Assembly (NCBI RefSeq): GCF_014384795.1
Contig: NZ_JACRSR010000001.1
Location: 186,001 to 250,000, forward strand
Source: Gehongia tenuis
GTDB lineage: Bacteria; Bacillota; Clostridia; Christensenellales; NSJ-53
Reading direction: 5' to 3'
Length of the DNA stretch: 64,000 nt
The first letter of the stretch is position 1, and the number at the start of each line of letters is the position of its first letter. Positions 7,316 to 15,360 of this stretch are shown one piece after another. Under the pieces are notes generated by a model. That model searched no databases and had not been told where the DNA came from. It saw nothing but the letters and a program-made list of their open reading frames with translations. The translations under genes were made by a program, and so were the position numbers.

Positions 7316-8560
7316 TCAGCCCGGACGGGCGAGGAGCTCCTCCAGCTCCTGCATCCGCAGGATCCGGGGCGCGATGCGGCCGGCAAAGGCCTGCCGCTTC
7401 TCCGCCGGGGGCAGGGGGTAGGACAGGGACATGAGCAGCTTGATGCTCACCTGAGGCGCGCAGGAGCCGGACTTCAGCCGGCCGAAATCCATGGCGAGGA
7501 ACAGGCTGTAGAGATAGTCGATCTCAAGGTCCGTCTCGTCCAGGTACAGGGCGTTGTCCGTCACCCAGACCCGGCCGTGGGTCTTGTAGACTTCCCCCGA
7601 GTGGGTGCCCACCCGGGCCACCACCAGCGTGGGATCGGGCACGGGTATGGCCCGTTCGCCATAGCCCCGGATTCCGCCGCCGCCATAGATGGGCACCCTT
7701 CCCGCCCTGCCCTTCCAGGGCGAGCCGGAGCGGAACCGGAACAGGGCGGAGCCGCGCTCCATGGGCCAGCCTGAGCTCTCCGGCGCGCCCAGCTCGGCCG
7801 CGAACTCCGCACGGATCACGTCCTTCAGCGCCTCCCGCACCTCCCGGATGAGGGCGAGGCGTTTTTTGCTGAACAGGGCGTTTTCGAAGGGCACTTCCCC
7901 GAGAATGCCGATCTGTATGGGCGTTTGCCGCTCCATGTCATGGAGCTTTGCCTCCAGCCGGTCCAGCTTTTGGATGAGCTTCGGCAGCTCCGCCGTGGGT
8001 TTTGGCGCCGCATAGTAGGCGGGCAGGAGGGCGTAGCCGCGGCCGGCCAGCATCTGCCGGGACACGGCCATGGACGCGCTCTCAAAGGCGGGCCGCTTGA
8101 TGGCCTCCTGAAAGGCGGCAAGGCTTTCCGCCGCCGCCAGGTCCAAAAGACGCACCGACTCGCTTGCGCCGCCCTTCTCAAAGACGAGGATGGCGGTGCG
8201 GACGTTGGACCTTGGGGAGAACACGGCGGGGGGCAGCAGCACCACCGCTGAAAGCCGGCACTCTTCCACCAGCTCCCGGCGCAGGGCGAGGTCGTCCTGT
8301 CCGCTCCGGGTGAGAAACCCGCTGGGCATGACCACCGACGCACGCTGCCCCATTTCCATGCGCCGAAGGAGGGTGTGCAGATATAGATTTTCCTTCCGCC
8401 GGCATTCGGGATAGAGCTCCCCCTCTTCCACGTCGCCAAAGGGCGGGTTCAGCAGGACAAGCCCCGGCGTGCCGTATTCAAAGTAGTCGGCACGGCCCAT
8501 CTGTTTTTGCAGCTGGCCGGCCATGGTGCGCACGGCCCGGACAAGCTTTTGTATATCCAA
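7316..8560 (-). CDS. Truncated type I DNA methyltransferase fused to a specificity-subunit half (HsdM-HsdS-like)
   Basis: This 414-residue protein begins only about 37 residues before the amino-methylase motif NPPF (38-41, LVLLNPPFGD) and continues with the HsdM segment VVMPSGFLTRSGQ and AVVLLPPAVFSPRSNVRTAI. The SAM-binding FxGxG motif that precedes NPPF in HsdM is absent. From about residue 205 it becomes HsdS-like: a helical KLIQKLDRLEAKLHDME stretch, then one target-recognition domain with PIYGGGGIRGYG, VVARVGTHSGEVY and CAPQVSIKLLMSL. The start is TTG with GGAGGATC upstream, so translation looks intact. No HsdR or full HsdM is nearby. It may be an inactive methylase, a DNA-binding protein, or a decaying gene. 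Confidence 0.75.
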   Translation of the reverse strand: MDIQKLVRAVRTMAGQLQKQMGRADYFEYGTPGLVLLNPPFGDVEEGELYPECRRKENLYLHTLLRRMEMGQRASVVMPSGFLTRSGQDDLALRRELVEECRLSAVVLLPPAVFSPRSNVRTAILVFEKGGASESVRLLDLAAAESLAAFQEAIKRPAFESASMAVSRQMLAGRGYALLPAYYAAPKPTAELPKLIQKLDRLEAKLHDMERQTPIQIGILGEVPFENALFSKKRLALIREVREALKDVIRAEFAAELGAPESSGWPMERGSALFRFRSGSPWKGRAGRVPIYGGGGIRGYGERAIPVPDPTLVVARVGTHSGEVYKTHGRVWVTDNALYLDETDLEIDYLYSLFLAMDFGRLKSGSCAPQVSIKLLMSLSYPLPPAEKRQAFAGRIAPRILRMQELEELLARPG

Positions 8561-8688
8561 ACCCTGATCCTCCGCTTTCTACATATTTATCTAAATTGTA
8601 CCTTTTTTGAGGACAAGAAACAATACGGTATTTTTATCCAAAGGGGAAAAAGGGCGGAAAGATCGAATTTTAGGGGACAGGCGGGGAC

Positions 8689-8717
8689 TTGTGAGGGGGC
8701 GGCGAAGGGAGTATAAT
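8689..8717 (+). promoter_or_regulatory. Promoter of pdp
   Basis: TTGTGA (8689-8694), 17-bp spacer and a perfect TATAAT (8712-8717), 26 bp before the start codon. Confidence 0.75.
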
Positions 8718-8743
8718 AAAGAAATAGTCCAAGGAGGCCTGAA

Positions 8744-10045
8744 ATGCTGGAGATCATCGAACGAAAACGCTGGGGCGGCAAGCTGTCCCGGGCCATGATC
8801 GAGGACGCTGTGCTGGGGTACACCCGGGGCGAGATCCCGGACTACCAGATGAGCGCCCTTCTGATGGCCATCTGCCTGAACGGCATGGACGAGGAGGAGA
8901 CCTTTGAGCTCACCCGCGCCATGGCCCGCTCCGGGGAGCGGGTGGACCTCACCGCCATCCCCGGCGTCAAGGTGGATAAGCACAGCACCGGCGGCGTTGC
9001 GGACACCACCACGCTGGTGATCGGGCCCTGGGCCGCGGCGGTGGGCGTGCCGGTGGCCAAGATGAGCGGACGGGGACTGTCCTTTACCGGCGGCACCATC
9101 GACAAACTGGAGGCCATTCCCGGCTTTCGCACCGACCTTTCCATGGCGGAATTCACCGCCGCGGTGCGGGAGGTGGGCGTTGCGGTCACCGGTCAAAGCG
9201 GGGAGCTGGCTCCGGCGGACAAGAAGATCTATGCGCTGAGGGACGTGACGGGCACGGTGGAGAGCCTGCCCCTTATCGCCAGCTCCATCATGAGCAAGAA
9301 GCTCTCCTCCGGCGCGGACGGCCTGGTGCTGGACGTGAAATGCGGCGAGGGCGCCTTCATGGCGACAAAGGAAGCGGGGGAGGAGCTGGCCCGGGCAATG
9401 GTGAGAATCGCGGGAAGCGCGGGCCTTCGGGCGGTGGCCCTGGTGACGGCCATGGACCAGCCTTTGGGGGAGAACATCGGCAACGCCCTTGAGGTGGCGG
9501 AGGCCATTGAAATTCTGCAGGGCGGGCGGAAGGATTCGGATCTTTACCGCGTGTGCCGCGCCCTGGCGGCGGAGATGACGGCCCTGTCCCTGGGCCTGGA
9601 GCAAAGGGAGGCCGAAAAAAGACTGGACGCCGCGCTCTCCACGGGGGAAGCCCTTGAAAAATTCCGGGCGATGGTCGCCCGGCAGGGCGGGGATCCGGAG
9701 ACGGCGGACCATCCCGCCCGGCTCTACGACCCGCCGGCCTTTGTCATCACCGCCTGGCGGGACGGCGTGATCGAAGCCCAGCACCCGAGGGCTCTTGGCC
9801 TTCTGGCCCAGCGGATGGGCGCGGGCCGGGAGAAGCTGGGGGATGCCATCGACCCCAAGGTGGGTCTGGTGCTGAAAAAGCGGGTGGGCGATCCGGTGGC
9901 GGCGGGCGAACCCCTCTGCGAGGTCCATCTGGGCCGGCGCATGGACGAGGCCGCGGTGCGGGAGCGCTTCAAGGAGGCGGTAGTCATCGGGGAGAAGGCC
10001 GAAAAGCGGCCGGTGCTCCTCGCCAGAATCGACGAAACCGGCTGA
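8744..10045 (+). CDS. pdp: Pyrimidine-nucleoside phosphorylase
   Basis: This 433-residue protein matches thymidine/pyrimidine-nucleoside phosphorylases throughout: KHSTGG (phosphate site), KMSGRGLSFTGGTIDKLEAI (the family signature), SSIMSKKLSSGADGLVLDVK and the C-terminal LKKRVGDPV domain. It splits uridine or thymidine with phosphate to base and (deoxy)ribose-1-phosphate in pyrimidine salvage. Residue 114 is Phe where most members have His in the LxHTGG stretch. CAAGGAGG precedes the ATG by 8 nt. No deoC or cdd is adjacent. Confidence 0.95.
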   Translation: MLEIIERKRWGGKLSRAMIEDAVLGYTRGEIPDYQMSALLMAICLNGMDEEETFELTRAMARSGERVDLTAIPGVKVDKHSTGGVADTTTLVIGPWAAAVGVPVAKMSGRGLSFTGGTIDKLEAIPGFRTDLSMAEFTAAVREVGVAVTGQSGELAPADKKIYALRDVTGTVESLPLIASSIMSKKLSSGADGLVLDVKCGEGAFMATKEAGEELARAMVRIAGSAGLRAVALVTAMDQPLGENIGNALEVAEAIEILQGGRKDSDLYRVCRALAAEMTALSLGLEQREAEKRLDAALSTGEALEKFRAMVARQGGDPETADHPARLYDPPAFVITAWRDGVIEAQHPRALGLLAQRMGAGREKLGDAIDPKVGLVLKKRVGDPVAAGEPLCEVHLGRRMDEAAVRERFKEAVVIGEKAEKRPVLLARIDETG

Positions 10046-10083
10046 TGCCGTTTTCCATAGATCAAGAACAGGAGGAAAAAAAT

Positions 10084-11202
10084 ATGGTTGAGATCAGGGA
10101 GGTAACGACCCAAAGACAAAAGAAAGCTTTTGTCCGGTACCCCTTCAAGCTGTACAAGCGGAACGACAACTGGGTGCCGGACATGATTGGGGATGAGCTG
10201 GACAATCTGGATCCGGAAAAGAACCCGGCTTTTCGGTTCTGCACCATGCGTCTATTTCTGGCCTATCGGGACGACAAGATCGTGGGCAGGATTGCGGGAC
10301 TCATCAACCGGGCGTACAATGAGAAGTGGGGCGTGAAGCGGATGCGCTTTTGCCGCACGGACTTCATCGACGACGATGAGGTTGTGGACGCCTTGTTCGA
10401 CACGGTGGAAAACTGGGCGCGGGAGGAAGGCCTCGAGGAAATCCACGGCCCCATCGGGTTTTCCGATTTCGACAAGGAGGGTATGCTGATTGAAGGCTTT
10501 GACCTGCCCACCACCATCGTGACGCTGTACAACGCGCCCTACTACAAGGGCCAGCTGGAGCGCCGGGGCTATGTCAAGGAAGCGGACTGGGTGGAATATC
10601 AGATCAAGGTGCCCAAGGAGATGCCGGAGAAGGTGGTCAAATTCTGTGACCGGTCCCTGGAACGGTACGGCCTCAAGGTGCTGAACTTCGATTCCATGAA
10701 GGACGTGATGCCCTACGTGCAGGATGTCTTCGACGTGACCAACGAGGCCTACGCCGATCTGTACGGCACGGTGCCCTTCACGCCGGAGATGGTGGACAGC
10801 TATGTGGATCAGTTTTTGAAGTTCATCAATCCGAAGTACGTCAAGCTCATCGTGGACAAGGAGGGCGAGGTTATCGCCTACGGCCTGGGGGTGCCTTCCA
10901 TGACCAGGGCGTTTCAGCGGGGCAAGGGCCGGCTGTTTCCCTTGGGGCTTTTGTTCATGCTGTGGGCGGTCAAGCGGCCCAAGGTCCTCGACCTCTATCT
11001 TGTGGCCATCCGCAAGAAGTATCAGGGCAAGGGCATCAACGCCGTGCTTTTGACCGAGTTCAACAAGCAGGCTCTGGAGGACGGTATCGCCTACGCGGAA
11101 GCCAATCCGGAGCTGGAGACCAACGCCCAGGTGCAGGCCATGTGGAAGTACTTTGAGACGAAGCAGGTCCGCCGCCGCCGGTGCTTTGTGAAGGAACTGT
11201 AA
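10084..11202 (+). CDS. GNAT-fold N-acetyltransferase-like protein (about 372 aa)
   Basis: This protein opens with MVEIREVTTQRQKKAFVRYP and has the pattern of a widespread uncharacterised GNAT-related family: an N-terminal half with NPAFRFCTMRLFLAYRDDKIVGRIAGLIN (strands 2-3 of a GNAT core) and a second half ending in LYLVAIRKKYQGKGINAVLLTEF, whose R/QGKG segment is the acetyl-CoA pyrophosphate loop. This looks like a double-GNAT arrangement. The substrate is unknown. AGGAGGAAAAAAAT directly precedes ATG 10084; a longer frame from 10045 is not needed. It follows pdp by 38 bp and may share its transcript. Confidence 0.7.
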   Translation: MVEIREVTTQRQKKAFVRYPFKLYKRNDNWVPDMIGDELDNLDPEKNPAFRFCTMRLFLAYRDDKIVGRIAGLINRAYNEKWGVKRMRFCRTDFIDDDEVVDALFDTVENWAREEGLEEIHGPIGFSDFDKEGMLIEGFDLPTTIVTLYNAPYYKGQLERRGYVKEADWVEYQIKVPKEMPEKVVKFCDRSLERYGLKVLNFDSMKDVMPYVQDVFDVTNEAYADLYGTVPFTPEMVDSYVDQFLKFINPKYVKLIVDKEGEVIAYGLGVPSMTRAFQRGKGRLFPLGLLFMLWAVKRPKVLDLYLVAIRKKYQGKGINAVLLTEFNKQALEDGIAYAEANPELETNAQVQAMWKYFETKQVRRRRCFVKEL

Positions 11203-11227
11203 TCAGGAATTATTCTTATTTATAATG

Positions 11228-11257
11228 AGGGAACGGCCTTCTGGTCCGTTCCTTTTT
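11228..11257 (+). terminator. Terminator after the GNAT-like gene
   Basis: GGAACGGCC-TTCT-GGTCCGTTCC with one bulge, then TTTTTT. A TATAAT box at 11263-11268 right after it probably starts the next transcript. Confidence 0.75.
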
Positions 11258-11288
11258 TATGCTATAATGGCGCAAAGGGGGTCTGGTC

Positions 11289-11672
11289 ATGGAATCCAGG
11301 GGAAGAAGAAGGCTGGGCGCCGCGCTGCCCTTCGTGGTGCTTGGGGCGGGCTATGGGCTCATCCGATTCGTTCTTTTTGGGATGCACGGCATGAAGGACT
11401 GGCCGGATCTAATGGCGGGGGCGGGCCTTGCCGTTCTGATCGCAGCGGCGCTGGCCGGCGGCAGGAGGACGGCCTGGGCCTCGGCGCTGGGCTATGCCGC
11501 GGGCTTTTTGCTGGGGGCGCTCCTTAGCTGCGGCGGCACGGATCCCGGCGGCGGCAAAACGAACAATCTTTGGATCATCTGGGCAGGCGCCTATGGGCTG
11601 TTCATCCTTGGCGGCATCGCCCTGGACCTGTGGAAGAGGCAAAAAGAACGGCAGGACTCCCGGCAATCCTGA
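11289..11672 (+). CDS. Small four-helix membrane protein, unknown
   Basis: This 127-residue protein has four hydrophobic segments (about 10-30, 40-57, 63-82 and 93-113) and a basic tail (LWKRQKERQDSRQS). No family is recognised. AAGGGGGTCTGGTC precedes the ATG, and a TATAAT box lies about 20 bp upstream. It lies 84 bp before the split TauE genes on the same strand. An accessory role for that exporter is only a guess from position. Confidence 0.6.
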   Translation: MESRGRRRLGAALPFVVLGAGYGLIRFVLFGMHGMKDWPDLMAGAGLAVLIAAALAGGRRTAWASALGYAAGFLLGALLSCGGTDPGGGKTNNLWIIWAGAYGLFILGGIALDLWKRQKERQDSRQS

Positions 11673-11756
11673 TGGACCGCGGCGCAGTTGGCGCCCGGTC
11701 CTTTTTTGTTCGTATGGCGCGGGCGGACTTGGGGAATGCTGGAAGATGAGGAGGGG

Positions 11757-12125
11757 ATGGCTTTGCAGAAGGTAGGCAAAGTAAAGCAGGCCTTGGTGGG
11801 CATCGCAATCGGCATCACCAACGGCTTTTTCGGCGCGGGCGGCGGCATGCTGGCGGTGCCGGTCCTGAAAAGAATGTACAAGCTGGAGGACCACAAGGCC
11901 CACGCCAGCGCACTGTCGGTGATGCTGCCCCTGTCGGCGGTGTCGGCGGCGGTGTACGCCTTTTCCAATCTGCCGGAACTTGGCATCCTGCTTTGGGCGG
12001 GCGGCGGCTCCATCGTGGGCGCGGTGGTGGGCGGACTCATGCTGGGCAAGATCCCGAACGTGTGGCTGTCCCGGGTGTTTGCAGCCCTGATGATCGTGGC
12101 TGCGGTGAGGATGGTGATCTTTTGA
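11757..12125 (+). CDS. TauE/SafE-type exporter, N-terminal half
   Basis: About 122 residues: GIAIGITNGFFGAGGGMLAVPVL is the conserved first repeat of TauE/SafE (DUF81) sulfite/organosulfonate exporters. Full-length members have about 250 residues and two such repeats; this gene encodes only the first, with four helices. The second half is the next gene, whose TTG start overlaps this stop codon (TTGA). ATG 11757 sits directly after GAGGAGGGG; a TTG six bases later (11763) has better spacing and may be the true start. Confidence 0.8.
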   Translation: MALQKVGKVKQALVGIAIGITNGFFGAGGGMLAVPVLKRMYKLEDHKAHASALSVMLPLSAVSAAVYAFSNLPELGILLWAGGGSIVGAVVGGLMLGKIPNVWLSRVFAALMIVAAVRMVIF

Positions 12126-12484
12126 TCGCGGGCATCATCGGACTTTTGTCCGGCTTTATCAGCGCCATGGGGATCGGCGGGGGCACGGTGCTCATCCCAG
12201 CGCTGGTGGTGCTCCTGGATGTTTCCCAGCGCCAGGCCCAGTCCGCCAATCTTCTCGCCTTTCTGCCCACGGCGGCCGTGGCTCTTTTCATCCATATCAA
12301 AAACAAGCGGGTGGTTTTCTATCCCTGGCTGGTGGCGGGGGGCGTCCTTGGCGCGGTGGGCGGCGCGCTTCTTGGCACGGTCTTTTCCGAGGATCTTCTG
12401 CGGCGGCTTTTCGGCGGTTTTCTGCTCATCCTCGGAATCCATGAATTCTGGAAGGCGAAACCGCAGAAAAAGAAGGCCGAATAG
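12122..12484 (+). CDS. TauE/SafE-type exporter, C-terminal half
   Basis: About 120 residues with GLLSGFISAMGIGGGTVLIPAL, the second TauE/SafE repeat, and four helices ending in a Lys-rich tail (KAKPQKKKAE). It starts at TTG 12122, overlapping the stop of the first half by 4 bp, so translation is coupled and a 1:1 ratio is expected. Together the two proteins would rebuild one eight-helix transporter. The break falls between the repeats, so this is a gene split rather than a frameshift in a conserved helix. Confidence 0.8.
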   Translation: MIAGIIGLLSGFISAMGIGGGTVLIPALVVLLDVSQRQAQSANLLAFLPTAAVALFIHIKNKRVVFYPWLVAGGVLGAVGGALLGTVFSEDLLRRLFGGFLLILGIHEFWKAKPQKKKAE

Positions 12485-12516
12485 TATTTTGTCATGGTTT
12501 CGTAAGGATTGTTTAA

Positions 12517-12545
12517 TTTACAGATCGGCCTTTACCCTTTACAAT
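12517..12545 (+). promoter_or_regulatory. Promoter of the VanW gene
   Basis: TTTACA (12517-12522), 17-bp spacer, TACAAT (12540-12545). Confidence 0.6.
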
Positions 12546-12571
12546 GTAAATAACCAGTTTTATGGAAAGGT

Positions 12572-14227
12572 ATGGGGTTCAAGTTGAGCAACGAAAACAA
12601 GAAACAAAATGCTGGCGGCGGCCAGCCAAAGAAAGGGCAGGCCAAGAAGGGGCAGCCGAAGAATGGGCAGCCAAACGGCCAAAAGAAAACGGCGGACAGG
12701 AAGGGCGGCTCCAAGAAGGGCCTCATCATCGCGCTGGTGGTGCTGCTGGTGGTGGCCGGCTGTGCCGGCGGCTATATGATCTGGCAGAACAACAGCACGG
12801 CGGGCACGCTCAGCCGGGATACCTATTACGACGGGGTATCGGTTGCCGGCGTGGATCTGTCCGGCAAGACTCGGGAGGAGGCGAGGACCCTCGTCGCCGA
12901 GCAGGAACAGAAGATTCAAAATGAGACGAAACTCGCTTTGGTCTATGAGAGCAGCCGCTACGAATTGACCGGGGCCGACTTCGCTTTCACCTTTGATACG
13001 GACCAGGTGCTGGAAACCGCCTATCAGGCGGGCCGCACCGGCACCGATGAGGAGCGGCTTGCCGCCATCGAGGCGCTGAAGGTCACACCCCAGAACTTTG
13101 ACATTTCCTACACCGTGGACGCCAGCGGCGCCGGCGCAAGAATCGCCGAGATCGCCGCCGCGCTGGACGTGGAGCCGGTGGAGCCGACCATCGGGGAATT
13201 CAACCCCAGCCTGGAGGAGAAGTTCGTCTTCACCGAGGGCAAGGACGGCGCCAAGGTGGACCAGGAGGCGCTGCTCGCGGAGGTGGAATCAAAGGTCGCG
13301 GCCAAGGATTTCACCGATCTTGTCATCACGCTGAATCCCGTGTCCCCCCTGCACACGAAGGAGGACCTCACGGCCAACGTGCGCAAGATTGCCACCGCTT
13401 CGACCACGGTGACCAACAACTCCAACCGGAACACCAACATCCGCCTCATCACCGAAAAGATCAGCGGCAACGTGGTGATGCCCGGCGAAACCTTCTCCGT
13501 GAACGAGACCAGCGGCCCGAGAAGCGCGGCCAACGGCTACAAGCCCGCTCATGCACTGGTTCAGGGCGAATATGTGGATGAAATCGGCGGCGGTATCTGC
13601 CAGGCGTCCACCACCCTGTTCTGCGCCGTGGCCAAGGCGGACCTGGAGATCGTGGAGCGTCAGCCCCACGGCATCCCCGCCACCTATGTGGAATACGGCT
13701 TTGACGCCACCGTGGCCTGGCCCAGCCTGGATTTCAAGTTCAAAAACAACACCGAGTACCCCATCTATATCGAGGGCTATCTCGACGGCCTCACCCTCAC
13801 CTACAACATCTACGGAGCGCCCATCGAGGGGGATCCGGGGATTTCCATCAAGCTGAAGAGCGTGTATCTTGGCTCCATTGCTCAGCCCGAAGCCAAGGTC
13901 ACCATCGACAACAGCCTGAACCCCGGCGAGGAAGTCGTGGATAAGAAGGGCCGCACCGGTCATGTGGCCGACACCTACAAGGTGTTCTACAAGGACGGCA
14001 AGGAGCTCAAGTCGGAGAAGCTGTGCAACAGCCGCTATCCCGCCGCCCAGGCCGTTATTCGAAAGGGACCGGACGCCACGCCGTCGCCTTCGGTGACGCC
14101 GTCGCCGAATACGCCGCCGCCGGTGACCGATCCGCCGGTGACGCAGCCGCCGGTAACCAATCCGCCGGCGAGCGATCCGCCTGCCACCAATCCGCCCGCG
14201 GAGGGCGCCGGTGAAGGGGGAGCCTGA
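12572..14227 (+). CDS. VanW-family membrane-anchored cell-wall protein
   Basis: This 551-residue protein starts with a 48-residue Lys/Gly/Gln-rich cytoplasmic tail, one transmembrane segment (about 51-70, LIIALVVLLVVAGCAGGYMI), then two peptidoglycan-binding-4-like domains and the VanW domain (TNNSNRNTNIRLITEKISG, GETFSVNETSGPRS, EIGGGICQASTTLFCAV). A spacer with a G5-like stretch leads to a Pro/Thr-rich tail of repeated DPPVTQPP-type units. VanW proteins occur in vancomycin-resistance clusters and widely in Clostridia; their activity is not known. The tail probably spans the wall. It has its own promoter and terminator. Confidence 0.88.
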   Translation: MGFKLSNENKKQNAGGGQPKKGQAKKGQPKNGQPNGQKKTADRKGGSKKGLIIALVVLLVVAGCAGGYMIWQNNSTAGTLSRDTYYDGVSVAGVDLSGKTREEARTLVAEQEQKIQNETKLALVYESSRYELTGADFAFTFDTDQVLETAYQAGRTGTDEERLAAIEALKVTPQNFDISYTVDASGAGARIAEIAAALDVEPVEPTIGEFNPSLEEKFVFTEGKDGAKVDQEALLAEVESKVAAKDFTDLVITLNPVSPLHTKEDLTANVRKIATASTTVTNNSNRNTNIRLITEKISGNVVMPGETFSVNETSGPRSAANGYKPAHALVQGEYVDEIGGGICQASTTLFCAVAKADLEIVERQPHGIPATYVEYGFDATVAWPSLDFKFKNNTEYPIYIEGYLDGLTLTYNIYGAPIEGDPGISIKLKSVYLGSIAQPEAKVTIDNSLNPGEEVVDKKGRTGHVADTYKVFYKDGKELKSEKLCNSRYPAAQAVIRKGPDATPSPSVTPSPNTPPPVTDPPVTQPPVTNPPASDPPATNPPAEGAGEGGA

Positions 14228-14239
14228 AGAAAATGAGGA

Positions 14240-14265
14240 GGCTGGCACCTGGTGCCAGCCTTTTT
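14240..14265 (+). terminator. Terminator after VanW gene
   Basis: GGCTGGCACC/GGTGCCAGCC inverted repeat followed by TTTTT. Confidence 0.8.
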
Positions 14266-14337
14266 GCTGCCGCGAGGCAGGATTTCCTGGCCAAAGCGGG
14301 GAAACAAAGATCATTGAATGACGGGGGAGGCGAGAAA

Positions 14338-15360
14338 ATGCAGCCATTTTTGATCAAACCGGCCTATCATGCGGCGATCTGGGGCGGTCAGCGCATGAGG
14401 GAAGCGCTGGGCATGACCGTTCCCTTTGAAAAGACGGGGGAATGCTGGGCGGTGTCCGCCCATCCAGCCGGCGTGGGCGAGGTGGCAAGCGGTCCCATGG
14501 CGGGAAAGAAGCTGGACGAACTGTTTCGGGAACATCCGGAGGTGCTGGGGGGCGGCGGGGAATTCCCCATCCTGGCCAAGATTCTTGACGCCAGCGACGT
14601 TTTGAGCGTGCAGGTGCATCCGGATGACGAATATGCGGCCCGGGTGGAGCACACCCTGGGCAAGCGGGAGGCCTGGCTTATCATTGATGCGCCGCCGGGC
14701 GCAGAACTGATTCTGGGGGTGAAGCCGGGCACGGACCGCGAGACCTTCCGCCGGGCCATCGAGGAGAACCGGCTGGAGGCGTATCTTCTTCGCCGGAAGG
14801 TGGCGCCGGGGGATGTGCTCATGATCCCGCCGGGCACGGTGCATGCCATTGGCAGGGGAATCCTGCTCTACGAGATTCAGCAGGCCTCCGACGTGGTGTA
14901 CCGGGTGTACGACTGGGGCAGGCTGGAGAACGGAAAGCCCCGCGAGCTTCATGTGGATAAGGCGCTGGATGTGATCGATTTCGATGCAAGGCCGCCGGAA
15001 GCCGCGGGCGTGGTGCTGGACGAGGCGGGCTGCCAGCGGCGGGTCGCTATCGCCGGGGAAGCCTTTGCCCTGGAAGTTCTCGAGATCTCCGGCCGCTACC
15101 GCAGGGAGGGGGATTCCTTTTTTGCCTTCACCTGCCTCGGCGGGGAGGGGCACCTGGTCTCGGGTGAGGAGCGGCTGCTCCTTGAGGCGGGGGATTCGGT
15201 CTTCATTCCGGCCGGCGCCGGGGTCTGGGGCCTTGAAGGGCATCTTTGGGGCGCCCTCGTCTACCTGCCGGACCGGGCGGGCCTGCGGGCCGAGCTGATG
15301 GCAAAGGGGGCGTCTTCGGAAGAGCTTGGGAAGGTGTGCGGTCTGGAGGGCGGAGCGTGA
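14338..15360 (+). CDS. manA: Class I mannose-6-phosphate isomerase
   Basis: This 340-residue cupin protein interconverts mannose-6-phosphate and fructose-6-phosphate. Visible features: a start of MQPFLIKPAYHAAIWGGQRM, the zinc ligands in LSVQVHPDDEYA and the HAIGRGILLYEIQQASDVVYR signature with PPGTVHAI. ATG 14338 follows GGGGGAGGCGAGAAA at good spacing; in-frame codons upstream lie in the preceding terminator. Its stop overlaps the GTG of the rRNA methylase gene. Confidence 0.93.
   Translation: MQPFLIKPAYHAAIWGGQRMREALGMTVPFEKTGECWAVSAHPAGVGEVASGPMAGKKLDELFREHPEVLGGGGEFPILAKILDASDVLSVQVHPDDEYAARVEHTLGKREAWLIIDAPPGAELILGVKPGTDRETFRRAIEENRLEAYLLRRKVAPGDVLMIPPGTVHAIGRGILLYEIQQASDVVYRVYDWGRLENGKPRELHVDKALDVIDFDARPPEAAGVVLDEAGCQRRVAIAGEAFALEVLEISGRYRREGDSFFAFTCLGGEGHLVSGEERLLLEAGDSVFIPAGAGVWGLEGHLWGALVYLPDRAGLRAELMAKGASSEELGKVCGLEGGA

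Noticed and set aside
7316..8560. A complete type I restriction-modification system
   Set aside because: No HsdR helicase/nuclease and no full HsdM are in the neighbourhood; genes on both sides are metabolic.
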